Below, one piece after another: positions 22,341 through 34,895 of a DNA stretch of 64,000 nucleotides. Every line of letters begins with the position of its first letter. Position 1 is the first letter of the stretch. The notes under the pieces are model-generated. The model made no database searches. It was not told the origin of the DNA and saw only the letters and a list, made by a program, of their open reading frames with translations. Made by a program: the position numbers and the translations under genes. This stretch comes from Chlamydomonas reinhardtii (lineage: Eukaryota; Chlorophyta; Chlorophyceae; Chlamydomonadales; Chlamydomonadaceae): the NCBI RefSeq assembly GCF_000002595.2, contig NC_057005.1, forward strand, positions 1,033,565-1,097,564, given 5' to 3'.

Positions 22341-23329
22341 AGAGGTGATCAGCACTGCAGCGGCATTAATTTGCATTAGTGAAGGAGGGAGCATATACTG
22401 TTATTATTCCCCTTGTAGACCCTACACTGGCGTGGGACTGAGGCGCATGATGCATTATTTGCGCTGGAGCGGGACACGGGTGGCGAACCGACGCCCTCGT
22501 CCACGTCCGCAACCGTCTCTTTCGCCGGTGACATCTCGAGCAATGATATTCTATTCATAATTTCTTATTCTACAAGGGTATTCGGGCGCACGCGTGTTTG
22601 CGAGCGGGTTCGAATGGGCTCGTGAACGGGTGGGAAGTTTTTAGTCTTGGCAGCATTTGTGCAGATTATTGCTCCAGTCCCTCTAAAGTTTCTAAACCAA
22701 TACACTGTACTATCACAAGCTTGCTACAATACAGCACAAGCAAAAGTCTCAATTTCCCGGCGTAGAACCGACCTCGCAGGAAACGCTGGTGCTGTTGTAT
22801 GTGCTGAATAGTTGAATTACCGCTGGGCGCTTTCACAGAGCCCTGCACTGCTCTTGACACCGAAAGCCTGGGCGGGGCCCCCACGCCCTACAGCGCCAAT
22901 TTAGCTGCACTTCAAGTGATTTGAAGGACTGTTTTCAAGCGTTCGGAGCTGCTGCGACGGCGCGCATTGTGCGGTGCCATTGCCGCTGCAACCCGGCCGC
23001 TGAGCGCTGGCGCAGGTAGGCAGGGAAGCAACCAGCATGAACATGCAAGCAGAAATTTGTCGTTAGGACCCAGAGGTGGCTTGAGGCCGGCTCAGTGATT
23101 ATGTCGCCCCGGCGGTATGCGGAGCGGGCGTCGGTTCGCTTGACGTTCGCAAGCTGCTGCGCCGGTCGCCGGTCGCTGGTTCGCTGTTTCGGTTGTGACG
23201 GGAGTCGGCACTCGCCCGGACCGACCAGTTGTACTGTCTGGCAATTCACGTGGCCTTGCTCGCCGCTCGTGTTTGTCCGTCCGCTGACAGGCTGACGCTG
23301 CGGATGCGCACGTAGAGTTCGTGCTCATT

Positions 23330-26300
23330 ATGCACCTAAACATGTCGGAGCCAACCGTTAGCCCTCGGCCAACAGTGCCTGAGGCGAGCCGCGGCCCTGT
23401 CGTAGGAACGCGCATGTCGGGTTCGCATTCCAGCAGCGGCACGGACGATGAGGTATCGTTGGGTGTCGGCACGCATGCGAGCAATAGTACAGCGCGGCAA
23501 GACACGGGCGGTGTGAGCAGCAGCGACGTTAAAGCCGCCGCGGTTGCGGTGACCCCTTTCAAGTTGCCGCCGCGCCTGCGTGACCGGGGCGCCGGCAGCG
23601 GCACCAGTCGCAGCGCAGCGCGCATCGTCGCCCAGGATGCGGTGATGTTGCTCGCGCAGCTCCTCTTCTTCATCAACCACGTCCGGCGCCTGCTGGACGC
23701 TTGCGTCTGCGAGGGGCAGGCCGACCTGCTCACCCCACTGGCCGGCTACCCCTGCGCCGCCTCGCTCCGCGGCCGCATCGCCTTCCTCATATTCCAGCCC
23801 CGCGGCACGCTGCGCACGGTGCTGCAGCTGCCGCCCGGCGAGCTGTGGGTTCCGCTGGTGACCGCGGTGATGCTGGCGCAGCTGCTCGCGCTGCTGCTGC
23901 TGCCACGGCGGCTGTACGCGTCCGGCCCTCGCTGGGTCTGCATCCCGCTGGTGGGGCTGCTGCCCAAGGCCGCCAGCCTGGCCTCGTTCCTGGCCTTCCC
24001 CGGCGCGCGGCTGAGCAGCTACTTCGGCACCTACCTGCCGCTAGAGGGTGCCATCACGCTGTGGCAGCAGGCCGTGTACAACGTGAGTTCACACGCAACG
24101 GAGGGGGGGTTGTAGATAGCAGCCCAAACTAAACCGAACCCAATGCAATAGAGCGAGGGGAAGAGAGAGATACGCGTCTGGCCTGCGGGGCTCGGGCACT
24201 GGGCTGGGGCTATGGGTGCGGGGCCGCAGCATGCTGTGAGAGTATGTTCGGTTGGTAGACCAAGGTTAGACAAAGATTAGGCAATGTCAGCCCGCAACAG
24301 GAGTCATTAGGTGGTCATGCGAAGTCAACACAATCACCTTGCCTTGGTGGCCTCCATGCTCGCAGTACTCGTTCTGGCCGGGCATGGTCGTGTTGCTGGC
24401 GCACTGCTCGCTGTCCACCGCCATCTGCGTGGTGGTGGGCGCCACACCGGCGGGCCGGCAGCTGTTCAGCGCGCCCTGGGTGCTGGCCCAGACCTACGCC
24501 TGCGCTGTGCTGGCTGCGGCACTGTCGCTACAGCAAAGCCTGCACACGGCGGCGGCTCGCTCGGGCCCCGGGGGACCTGCGGCCCCCCAGCAGCAGGGGG
24601 CCGCGAAGGCGGTGGATGAGGGCGCCACGACCTTGCAGCGCTGGGGCAGCGGCACAGCGTCAGCGCCTCCGACGGCGGATGTGTCGCCGGTCACGCAGGC
24701 GGAGGAGACGAGCCCGGCGGTTTCACGCCGGCGCAGCCTGAGCCAGGTCGGCTCCGCTTTGATGCAGAAGCTGGCTTGGGTGCTGGGTGCGCAGTCGGGC
24801 GGCAGTGGCGCGGAGCCCTGCAGCGGTGCCTGCAGCTGCAGCCGCAGCCCGTGCGGCGTGGGCAGCCTGGCGTCGTCGATCCTGTCCTCCGCCACCACCT
24901 CTGAGGCCCCAAGCGCCGCCGGCAGCGGCAGCCACACTGCTGCCGTCAGCCTCGCCAAGGCCACGGGCGCGACCGCTGCTACGGCCGCGGCTGAGGGGTA
25001 CACCCCCCATAGTGGCTCGGCACGCAGCAGCGCGACCTCTTCGCGACCCAACTCCACTGAAATGGCTTTGGCAATGCTGGCGGCACAGGCCATCACGCCA
25101 GTCCAGTACCCCGCCGCCGCCTTGCGCCCCACGCCCGCACCCATAGTGTCTCAACCCGCACTTCCGCCGCTGTACCAGCCCCAGCCGCCCGTCTCCATCG
25201 CCGCCGCGGCGACGGCTGCCGCCGCCGCGCGTGCCGCCAAGGCGGCCGCCAAGGAGCGCAAGGCCGCGATGCTGCCGCCGGCGGTGGGCGCGTTCAGCCT
25301 TAAGCAGCCCACCGGACTCAGCAAGTGGACTATCGTGGAGGACAAGGAGTTCCAGGCGCCGGCGCCGCCCAGCGCCAATCTGGCGCTGGCCAGCTCGCTG
25401 GACGCCATCAACCGCCTCTCCACACGCAGCGGCCGCTTCGCGCGCTACCGCTCCAGGGTGAGTGCATCGCGCGCGGGGGCTCTTGCGGGCTTGCGCAGGG
25501 AAGGCTGGGAGGTTTGTTGCTTCCCTGCAGAAGGCCTGCATGCCGACTTGGAAGAAGCCCCAATGTTGTGTTGCGCAGGCGCCCATGCAGCGCGTGTACA
25601 TGAAGGTGCCGTGGGCCGAGCCGGAGCAGCTGCCGGGCAACTTCCTGGAGCGGCTCAACATGGCGCTGAGCGAGGGCGTGGACGTGATGGCGGTGGGCGT
25701 GGCGGCGCGCGCCGGCTGCATCGAGCTGGTGATTGACGTGGTGCCGCGCCCAGGAGGTGCGGACTGCGCACTGCAGCTCACATGGCACATGCTCACGCAC
25801 AACGGGCATCGTGGTCTGGGCGTGGCGATACAAATATAGGGCAAAATGGCTGGCTGTTTCCCATTGCCGTGATTGTGGGCCCGCATGCTTACCATGCCGT
25901 CGCTGGTTTGCGCCCACTGTGTCCGCAGGTGCGTTTGACAGCGCTGGCGAGCTCACGCCCGCCGACCGCACGGCGCGCGCGCAGCTGCTGCTGCAGGCCG
26001 TGGACGCCGCCGACGTGGCCGCAGAGCACCAGCTGCAGGCGCTGCTGCTGGACTCGCACAGCATGCTGGAGGAGGCGGTGCTGGGCGGGCTGCTGAGCGA
26101 CGCCGACCCGTCCTCCTGGGTGGAGACGCTGCACCTGCAGCCGCCGCCCGACTCGGAGGTGCTCACGCAGGCGTGCGGCAGGTGCGGTGTGGAACCTCGA
26201 TCCAGATTGGGGCACGGCTAATGTTTCTTGATGTTAGTCCTAGCTCTGGCGGGACGTGTACGCTCTATCGTATAACTGTGTTTCCGTAATTTATCGTGCC

Positions 26301-29300
26301 TCTACACTTCCAGGTACGATAATAACCTGCCGATGCTGTGGTTCTGCGCGCAGGGTGTGGGTGAGCCGCTGGGACGCGGCCAACCGTCAGTGGGTGCCGG
26401 AGCGCGTGGGCGGCATCCGCCCCAGCGAGCTGCCGCGCATCACCGCGCTGGAGCCACCCTGCATCCTGCACGCCCATCCGCAGCAGCGCCGCGGCGGCTC
26501 CGTGCGGCCGCCCGCCGCCAGCCTGCACGTGACCGTCTCCAACGCCGAGAGCGCTCCGGCCTTCTCCGCGCGCTGCCGCGGCCGCTACCTTCCTGTGGTG
26601 CAGCACCAGCCCCTTCGCTCGCTGGCGACCTCGGGCGGCGTGCCCAGCGCCAACGCGTCGGAGAGCGGCGGCAGCGCGGGGAGCTCGGCCTCGCGTCTGG
26701 CGCGAGTGGCTGCGGACGCGATGGTGGCGGGCGCCGACGAGGTGCCGAAGGGGGCAGCGCCAGGGCCGGGGCCGGCGGTGGTGCAGGTGGAGCTGCAGGC
26801 GGGGCTGCCGCGCAACGGGCTGGTCATTGTGGAGTGCAAGGTAAGGGACGCTCCGCGCGTGGTGACGCTGCGAGGGTGATAGGATGTGCAGATACCTGCG
26901 CGGGTGCGGCTGCAACAGCTGCATGCGGCAGTACCTTTGTTGGAAGCAAGGCGCATCTTCAGCCCTCTCTTGTGTGTACATATGTGCTGCACACACAGGT
27001 TGGCAAGCTGCTGTCAAATTGGCGGCCGGTGATGGTCACGGACGACCCCGCCCTCGCCGCCGAGGTATACAGCCTCTTCTCTAGCAGCGCCACCGCCACC
27101 GCCTCGAGCGAGTCGGTGGCATCTGACGACGGCAACGACGACCAGGTGCGTGCGTGTGTCTGTGTGACGCCGGTGGGGACCCGCACCTCGTGCGGCGCCG
27201 CAGGCGTGCGTCGGGGCCCGTGCTGCTTGCACATACGCTGTCAGCTCTCACCCTGTCAGCGTTGCCAACACATGTGTAAGTAACTCCGGCGCACCGTCTG
27301 GGCGGTCTTCGTTTTGTTGTTGGTTTTCAACACACGTGTGCTGAGTGCCCGGCCGCGCGCCCACCTGTACGACAGGTGACACGTGACGACCTGCTGACCG
27401 ACCTGGGGCTGTGGCTGGACTACATCGAGGTCCTCGGCCTCACCGGCTCCACCACCGCCGCCGCCACACCCGTGGACAGCAGCGCGCACCTGGACGGAGC
27501 CGTGCTGGACGACGCCACCGCGGCCGGCGGCCCCGGCGAGCCCGCCGGCCCCGGCGCCCTCATCAACAGCGGCAACCTGCCCGCCGCCGTCGCGAAGGCA
27601 GTTAAGGCGGCGCACGCCGTGGTGGTGGCCGCCGAGGCCGCGGGCGGCGCCGCGCTGCCGCCGCACCTGCCGGCGCTGGGCGGCGCCGCGGGCGCGGCGG
27701 CGGCGGTGGGGCCGCTGGCGCGGCAGCCCGGCTCGCTGGACTTCGGCGGCGGCCTGGCGGCGCTGTACGGCACGCCCTGCTACCGCAGCCACATGGCCGG
27801 CATCGCCGTGACACTGCTGGAGTTCGCGGTGGACCGCGGCTGGTGCGTGGGGCCCCGCGCATGATTTTTTTAGTGACTGGGTGTTGATGCCACTCCATGG
27901 CCGTCGCGCCTGTAGCTACCCGCCCCGCCGCGCTGTGTGCTTACCTTACCCCTCCCGCTTCCTTTCCTGCGTGTGCGTTCAGGACACACACCACCGGCAT
28001 GCTGGTGTCGCAGCTGCTGGCGAGCGGCGTGGGCTGGGACGAGGTGCTGGGCCGCTGCAGCGGAGGCCTGACGCTGCTGCACCGCGCAGTGCGGTCCGGC
28101 CACGCGGGCATGGTGCAGCTGGTGGTGGCGTTGGGCGAGGCGCACGGCACGCCCTTCGATTGGCAGGTGGGTGCGGCAGTGGGCACTGAAGGGGAGCAGC
28201 AGCAGAAGCAGCTCGGGTAGCAGCTCGGATTGATTCTTGTTGGCATCTGCCTGCCCCGAGCTTTGTGGCGCCGCGTTGCTTGCTCTGCTGGGTGCTGCTC
28301 TGCCTCCGTGCCTGACTGTCTGCGCTTAACCCTCCGTAATACTCGGTTACTCGTGCTTGTGTGTATTGTTCTGGTGCCCAGGCGGTCAGTGTGGACCAGG
28401 GGGACGGCGGCGAGGGCACCGGCGCGGAGGGCGTGACGCCGCTGCACCTGGCGGCGGCGCTGCCGGACGGCGGCCGCCTGGCGGAGCGCATCCTGTCCGA
28501 GTACCAGGTGCGTGAACCCTTATGGGCGAGGGCGTTGGAATGAGAGCGGAAAGGTGATGGTTGCTCGGGTGCATGTGTGTTAAGGAAGTGTGTGGAAAGG
28601 GGCACGGGATTGTGTGCGCGAGGAATATTGTACAGGCGTGTGGCCTGTTTTTTGGCTTTCGCGTGTAACCCCTCCTGCTGGCCCGCGCCGCCATCTCATT
28701 CTCCTGTGTCAGGCGGCCTGCCAGCTGTGGGCGGTGGCCACCGACAGCCACGGCACGCGGCCACTGGACTGCGCCCGCGCCTCGGGCCACGTACACCTGG
28801 TCGCCGGCGGCACCACCTGGATGCGCACCAACACAAATGCCTTCGGCATAACTGCCGACGCCCGCCGCACGGCGGCGCCCGGCGCCGCGCCCGCGCCCAT
28901 GCCCGCCGCCACTGGCGCCGGCGACCGGTGCCCGCCATCGATGGCAACAGTGGCCGCGGCGGCAGGCGGCGGCAGCGGCAACTTCAACCCCTCCGACGGC
29001 AGCTCTTATGGAGCCTCCACTGCCTCCAACGCATACAGTGACATGTCCTCATCCGTCGCTAATGGCTCCCTGGAGACCTCGCGGATGCCCACGGGCACCC
29101 CCACCACCAACGCCGCGGGAACGCTGGTCGGCAACTCGCCCCTGGGCTCGCCCATGCCGTTCGTGCGCAGCATTTCCACCGAGCCCGCCGCCGACTTCAG
29201 CGGCGCTGCAGCCGCCGCCTCCGCGGCGGCGGTGGCAGCGCCGGCCGGCAAAACGGCGGACGCCGCCCGCCAGGGCAGTGGTATGATTGGGCTGCTGCGG

Positions 29301-30476
29301 GAGCTGCCGGCGGCACTGCGCGCGCCGTTTGTAAATGACGGCGTGAGTGAGTGCTGCTACGTGTGCGCTGTGGGCGCTGCATACGTGACCTGGAGCTGCT
29401 GCTACCTGGTGTATCAGGTGGGTGCGTGTGGGTCGTCATGTGCTGTGTGACTGTGACGCTGCGTGCTACTTGCCTGCGCTTGCCACTGCGCTTTGCGCTT
29501 CGTCATGGCTGTGTGCCAGGGACACCTGTGCTCGTGCGGCAGGAAATTACGAGTCTGTTGAGCGAGTGTTAGTATGTACTTGTGTCAGCGAGCTGACACA
29601 CGCGTGTCGTCCCCTCGCAGATCTGCATGGTGACTGGCGTCGCGGGCCGCATGGTGAAGGAGACGCGCGCGCATGAGATGACGGGCATGCTCATCTTCTT
29701 CACGCCGCACGTGCTGTCGGCCGTGCTGCTGTGCGTCAACTACGCCGCCTGGCTGCGCCGCCGCGAGGCGCTGGTGGTGGCAGTGACGCTCACACGCAGC
29801 AGCGCCAAGCTGCTGCCGGTGCTGGGGCTGCTGCCGTACCCGCACTCCTCCACCACCTACATGACGTGGGCGATGGTGAGTCGGGCGCTCACAGCCGTGG
29901 CGGCGTGTCGACCCCTGCAGTAATTCTGCTCTCCTGCACACGGCATCAACTCTACATGCATATCACTTAGCGCCACGCCACCTCCAGTCCCACCCCGGCA
30001 GGCTCTCATCTACCGCACCCACACCTCCCCCCTTCATGTGCTGACGATTCCTGGCTACACCACCCTTTTATTAATAAATCATGATTCCTGAATGTAACTT
30101 CCTTGATGTACTGCCATGCCCCGTTCCGCCTCCTAAGGATGTGCTGGTAGAGGGTCTGTCGCCGGCCTTTTTCGAGCAGATGCGCGGCCCCCTGGCGCTG
30201 GCGGTGCGGTGTGTGGAGGGCGTGGCCACCGGCCTGTTGTACCACCGCCTGGGCGTAATGGCGTCGTTGCCTGGGGCCCTGGCCTATGCGCTGTCGTGGA
30301 CGCTGGGCAGCGGCCTCCTTACCGCGCTGCTGGACGTTCGCAACCGCTCGCTGATGTCACGCGGCCGGCTGCGGCCGGTGGTGGTGGGTGGCGCGGCAGC
30401 GCGCGCGGCGGCCTTGCCGGGCGGCCAGGAGAAGGGCGGCGGCACGGCGGAGTTTCCGGCGAAGAAGCTGGAGTGA
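23330..30476 (+). CDS. Multi-pass membrane protein with SPL/CRR1-type C-terminal region and ankyrin repeats
   Basis: Twelve exons, 1661 residues: 23330-24082, 24366-25457, 25579-25756, 25929-26181, 26354-26840, 26999-27145, 27376-27842, 27983-28166, 28382-28507, 28713-29417, 29621-29875, 30138-30476. The N-terminal third has about five hydrophobic segments (e.g. MLLAQLLFFIN, PLVTAVMLAQLLALLLL, FWPGMVVLLAHCSLS) followed by a Ser/Ala-rich stretch. The middle resembles the conserved C-terminal half of plant SPL1/SPL7 and CRR1: ARAGCIELVIDVV (SPL: RPGCIVLTIYL), a CRGRYLPV motif (SPL: VEGKYLVQ), and NGLVIVEC followed by a PVMVTDD motif. Ankyrin-like repeats follow (LTLLHRAVRSGHAGMV, VTPLHLAAALPDGGRL, TRPLDCARASGHVHL), then more membrane segments at the C-terminus. 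No SBP zinc-binding domain is present. Function is unknown. A membrane-tethered relative of copper/stress regulators is an inference. The second Met (23342) is an alternative start. Confidence 0.72.
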
Positions 30477-32419
30477 GAATTGGCGTGGCTTTGCGATGGG
30501 ATGGAAGGTTAAGGATGGGTGTGCGCGTGCAGGCGCGCGAGACTGCGCATGCGTGCATGTCGCACGGGAACTATTGTCTTGCGTTCGGCGGGATGAAACG
30601 CGCGAGCACGGATGTTGTATGGTCATGTTGCTCGCATTCGCTGGCGCCTGCCGAAAAGCACCAATTACAACACGCATGAGAGGATACCAGGCTATGCATG
30701 CAGGAAGTGTGAGGTCGTTCGCACGTGCAAAGGGTCATACTACGCGAGATTCGCCGCCAGAACGCGTTCCTTGTTCATCAAAGCCAGTCACCGCCCTGAC
30801 TCTGATCCTGACCGGTGCTGCCACGGTGCTGTCATTGCGGCTGTGGGGTGTCCTGAATTGCTGTCTGTTGCAGGATGTGTCAGGGTGAAGTTTTCATTTT
30901 CATCCGCATATGCCGTACAGTAAGGAAGTAATGCAGGGGCTTGGCGACTGTGGAGCGCGCCGGGCCCCGGCCCTTCCATCCAGCAGGTAATGACATGGTG
31001 AATGACCCAGGCTGCTGCACAGCGGACCTCGTGCCGGGCAGCTGAACGCCATTCTACATCACCTGAATCTTGGTCTAGGACGAACTTGCATCATATTCTT
31101 GTCGCTGCTAGACAGGGCTCCATGTCTCTATACGCTGGCAGAAGGGCACCCCAGGTGGCGCGGAAACGCGTGCCCCTGGCCGGGGGCCCCCTCAATGGAA
31201 ACTTTGGAGAAGAATCCACACTCTGGGGTGCCTGTCGATGCCCCCATGATAGACGTACGAAGGATACGCTCAGGCTGATTACTGTACACGCGAGAATAGG
31301 TTCCGCAGCTCGCTATGCCTGCGTATGAGTAAGCGCACAGCGAAGTTTTACGGTGGAGATTGGCACGCCGGGAATAAGGTGGAAGTCCACAGGAGAGCCC
31401 ATTGGGTCTTTGGCGGCGGTGGTCACAGCCGATTGGGGCGTGTGGCGGCGGGTTTGGGTGGAGAGGCGCAGGGTATGAGTGCATCAGATGTGGGCAGCGT
31501 GAAGCGCGTGGTGCTGGTATTCATGGACACGTGTTCAAATTGTTTTACGCTAGTTGGAGTTGATTGCCTAACCATACTAGCTTGTTTAGGTAGTGAATGC
31601 ATGTGCATACCGTGTGCACTCGAAGCGGTTCACTGGTAGTCGGCTCCCCGGCACCCGTGTGAAGCCGATTGGTACTGCTGCATGCGAGGCCATACCCGGA
31701 CACACCGGAGAGCGTGGCGGCACTATGAGCACCCGCTGCACATGCATCATCAATTGAATGCGTGGGGCTGTGCCAACAACGCATTGGGGAGAGCGCGGTG
31801 GGGTTAGCCCTGCCCCTGCCCCAGCAGCACGACCGCGCATTGCTTACGGGGGTTTTGCTCAGGTCAGGGCCAGAGGCACGTAGTGTGTTCTGACGTGCAA
31901 ATGGTTCCTGAGGCATCTAGGTATGGCACTAGCGTGCGCAGGGATTTATCTGCTAGTCCCCGTTCATACTTTGTTGCTTGTGCTTACGGCCGTAAGCAGA
32001 GGCCATGCATCCTGTAGTGATTTTATACCAAGTGTCGGGCGCTGAGACGTCTGGGCGCAATAGGCGACATTGTGTGTGCATGATAGAAACGCTCGACGGG
32101 AGAGGATGGGCTCTGTGTGTGGGAGTGCACAGTTTGCAGGCGCCCGTGGTCTACGTTTTACCGCAAAGGCGAGGCGAAGGAGCTTCACATGCTTACCCGC
32201 GTCGGTCCCCATTGCACGGCAGTTGTAAGCCCAATGTCGCCTGGGTCTGACGCCGTTTCAATTGCTGGCCCTACCGTGCCAGGTATAGCCCAGACAAACT
32301 TCTTTAACTTCGTGTGCGAATGGTGTGAGGCGGGATGCCCCCGGTCGGTCTGTCAGAGCACAACTTTGGCCTACTGCTGCCTCGCCGCGAAAGGTGGTCT
32401 GGACAGATGAAGATGCGCA
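30477..32419. other. Intergenic, nothing recognised
   Basis: Holds the 3' UTR of the SPL-like gene and about 1.5 kb of sequence in which I see no gene, RNA or clear repeat. Short open frames on both strands show no family motifs. Confidence 0.4.
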
Positions 32420-34125
32420 AGTGATGATGATGATGTGTTACAGGGTTGGAAGTGTGCATTCCTGAACCTGTAACGAGACTAACTAACCGAGCCGCAAGGG
32501 CTCCTCGTCTCTCCTGTTAGCATTGTTGTGAGCTTCATGCACACGCAAGGCAGAATCTCTCAACCTCAGAAGCTTGTTACGTCTAGCCCAGATATCACTA
32601 AGACAGCATGCTAGCCTGTTTTGATCCGAAGCATTCATGATCTGTTGCATATTGCCACGAAGTCCGTAACTTTCTCTTATGTCAGCGTAAGCCTCACACT
32701 CAAGGAGTACGTGCCGTTCATCCTCAACGCCATGATTGCAGCAGTAACAGCGCCTCTCACTTCTCGGTGAATGCTGGTTCCTATTTGCAGATAGAGGCCA
32801 GCAACACATGCGGAATCTCATCAAGCCTCTGTGAGCCTCATACAGAATTATGCACTGCGCGTGGGGTGGGTGTATGCAGGGTGCGCGGCGCTCAAAGCTG
32901 AGCCCCATCCAGTGCTTGTACTTGGCCATGTGCATACCTGGTTGTTTAGAATCAGATGGGAAAGAATCTGGTATGCACTGAAGCCGTTCGTGCGTCCAAC
33001 CGTCCATCATGCGCTCACGGAAAGCTCCAGCAAGATCAGCTTCGTCCAATGGGTTGGAGAGTAGCCAAAATACCCGCGCTCTCACGCTACCACGTCGTGT
33101 AGTATCCGGCATACCCTTCCACACATCGGCAAAATGTTCAATTATCCCTAAAAATAATTGGCCCCAGCTTAAACTGCAACCAGCGGGCTGGCCCTGTGGG
33201 CGACTCTTGGCATCAACTGCCTCAACTAGCTCCTCAGTCAGGGCACGGTAACAGTAAGTGTGCTTCTGTTTTCGAATGCGGTTATAGAAACCAATAAGCA
33301 TCTTAAAGACATGGTACTGCAACGGTAGCCGACCTAATTCTGCATAAAGGAGCCGATTGGCGGGCCGTGCTGCACCAGTGCACTGCCTCATAAAGTTAGT
33401 TTGGAGTTTCACGGTCTCGTCCTTCAAAGCAGCCTCAAACAGGCCTTCCGCTAAGTTGTTCCTGTCATGCCCCCTGTTGCCTTGCGGCCATCCATTCAGC
33501 GCGTCAACTATCATGTCGGGGCCCCACGCTTCACAGCCATAAGTAGCAATAGCTCTGACTTGAGAGTCAAATAGACGCATCCTAATGTCCGCCGCCAAAA
33601 GGTTACGCTTCTGCGTACGTGCAAGTAGACTGAAAGCAGCGTCACGAGCAGCGTCATTCAGGGCACCCCTGCAGGCTGAGAAAGGGGCTCCCGGTCCATA
33701 CACTACCGACTCACTGTGCGCGGAGTCACACGGACTTTGCCCGCGGGAGGGTTTGCAGCAAAGTCGGGGTTGGGCCCTGATAGCATGTGATGGCTCGGCG
33801 TCTTCGGGAGCTGGGACTGTCCCCTCTGTAACATCCGCATCCATACACTAAGCCTAAGTAGCGGGCTCTATCAACCGCGGGAATGCTTTGGCCTTGCAGC
33901 CGTAACCTGTCGCATTTGGCTGCTACCCTGGTAGCAACTTCCTGACTGCTGGCAAAAACAAGCCGTTCACACTTCTTCACGTTAGCGCGCATACCAAAAC
34001 ACGTACAGAAAGTGTCCACATACCCAAGTAGCTCACGCATCCGTTCAAAGGAGGTGGCTAGTAAGCTAACGTCATCCGCATAGAGCAAGAGAGAAATGCG
34101 CTCGTTGTCAAGCGTAGGTGAGTCC
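32420..34125 (-). mobile_element. 5'-truncated LINE (non-LTR retrotransposon), L1-like
   Basis: Minus-strand frames encode the end of a reverse transcriptase (LLLYADDVSLLA at about 34085, the catalytic YADD, then RYLGLVYG) and the C-terminal domain with LFDSQVRAIATYGCEAWG and a CYCC...DERHVLLEC zinc knuckle. The 5' end is missing, as is usual for LINE copies. The body is split by a 134-bp insertion with its own target duplication, which also shifts the frame. The 3' end is near 32420-32435, where the minus strand reads TGTAACACATCATCATCATC, that is a poly(A) signal followed by a short ATC microsatellite tail. It is not functional. Confidence 0.85.
33706..33839. mobile_element. 134-bp insertion within the LINE
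   Basis: Flanked by an 11-bp direct repeat TCCATACACTA (33695-33705 and 33840-33850). Removing the insert and one repeat joins the YLGLVYG and VVYGPGAPFS frames of the LINE. The insert has no evident terminal inverted repeats and no coding potential. Confidence 0.7.
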
Positions 34126-34226
34126 CTGTCGTGGGATTATCCTCTTGTCGTGGGAGGGATTATCCGGAGGGATTATCCGGAGGGATTATCCGGAGGGATT
34201 ATCCGCTTGTCGTGGGATTATCCTCA
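34126..34226. repeat. 13-bp tandem repeats bounded by longer repeats
   Basis: Four copies of a 13-bp unit (GGGATTATCCGGA) start at 34156. They sit between two copies of CTTGTCGTGGGATTATCCTC-like sequence. They abut the truncated 5' end of the LINE. Confidence 0.75.
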
Positions 34227-34895
34227 CCTACAGATCCGACACTGGCGCCGCCCAGAGGGGACAGGGGAGGTCCGTGGCGTGGGCCGTGGGCCGTGGAGCC
34301 ACTTGGAGAGCGCTCATCTGAGGGCGGAGGCGCGGAGCGGGCACTCCGCCACTCTCTGCGTTGAGAGGTGTTGGGGAGGGCAGGGACAGGTGCTCTGAAG
34401 GCAGCACATTCCTTCACGTTCCTTCATCCCGTCCCCGTGACCGAGCCGCACGCGTAACCTGGCACGAACCCATCGCCACCAGGCACCAGGTTCGGGAGGA
34501 TGGCGGTTCAGGACGTGCCAGGACGCGAGAATGGGGAGAGGAACAGGCAACGCGGTCTACGCAACGTGGCGGGGTTGGATCGATATGTTGGTCGATCGGA
34601 GGGTCGTCTTCAGAAGACATCGCATTCTTTCTCTAGCAACGTTTCTGTCCTATTACAGGCAATTGTCGCACAACTCCGCAACCGAGAAACCCGTCCGTCT
34701 TTTACTCCAACAGGCAACAGGCGTTTTATGGGTGCGGTCACCAGCGCAAGAACAACCCCTTATAACTAGTTAAAATGTGCATATGATGCGCTCATATGAA
34801 GTGTAACAGCAACAGCGCGTGCTGAAGACCATTCGGCTAGCCAAATCGCAACAACTTATCGCAGACCTCCTGCCGGCGCTGCGGTGTCGTCAGCG
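34227..34895. other. Intergenic / upstream region of the plastid-protein gene
   Basis: No supported gene. It should contain the promoter and leader of the gene starting at 34896. Confidence 0.4.

Larger units (their letters stand above)
19642..23329. other. Repeat-rich gap with no supported gene
   Basis: The first 450 nt is the BIP1 3' UTR. About 20760-21780 is G/T-rich and open in several plus frames but shows no protein family features. The rest contains dispersed repeat copies described separately. Codon usage and frame breaks argue against a host gene here. Confidence 0.55.

Noticed and set aside
32483-33844. 453-codon minus-strand frame as a host gene
   Set aside because: Its zinc knuckle and the adjacent YADD segment identify it as the 3' part of a LINE. 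Its first 50 or so codons are the short insertion.
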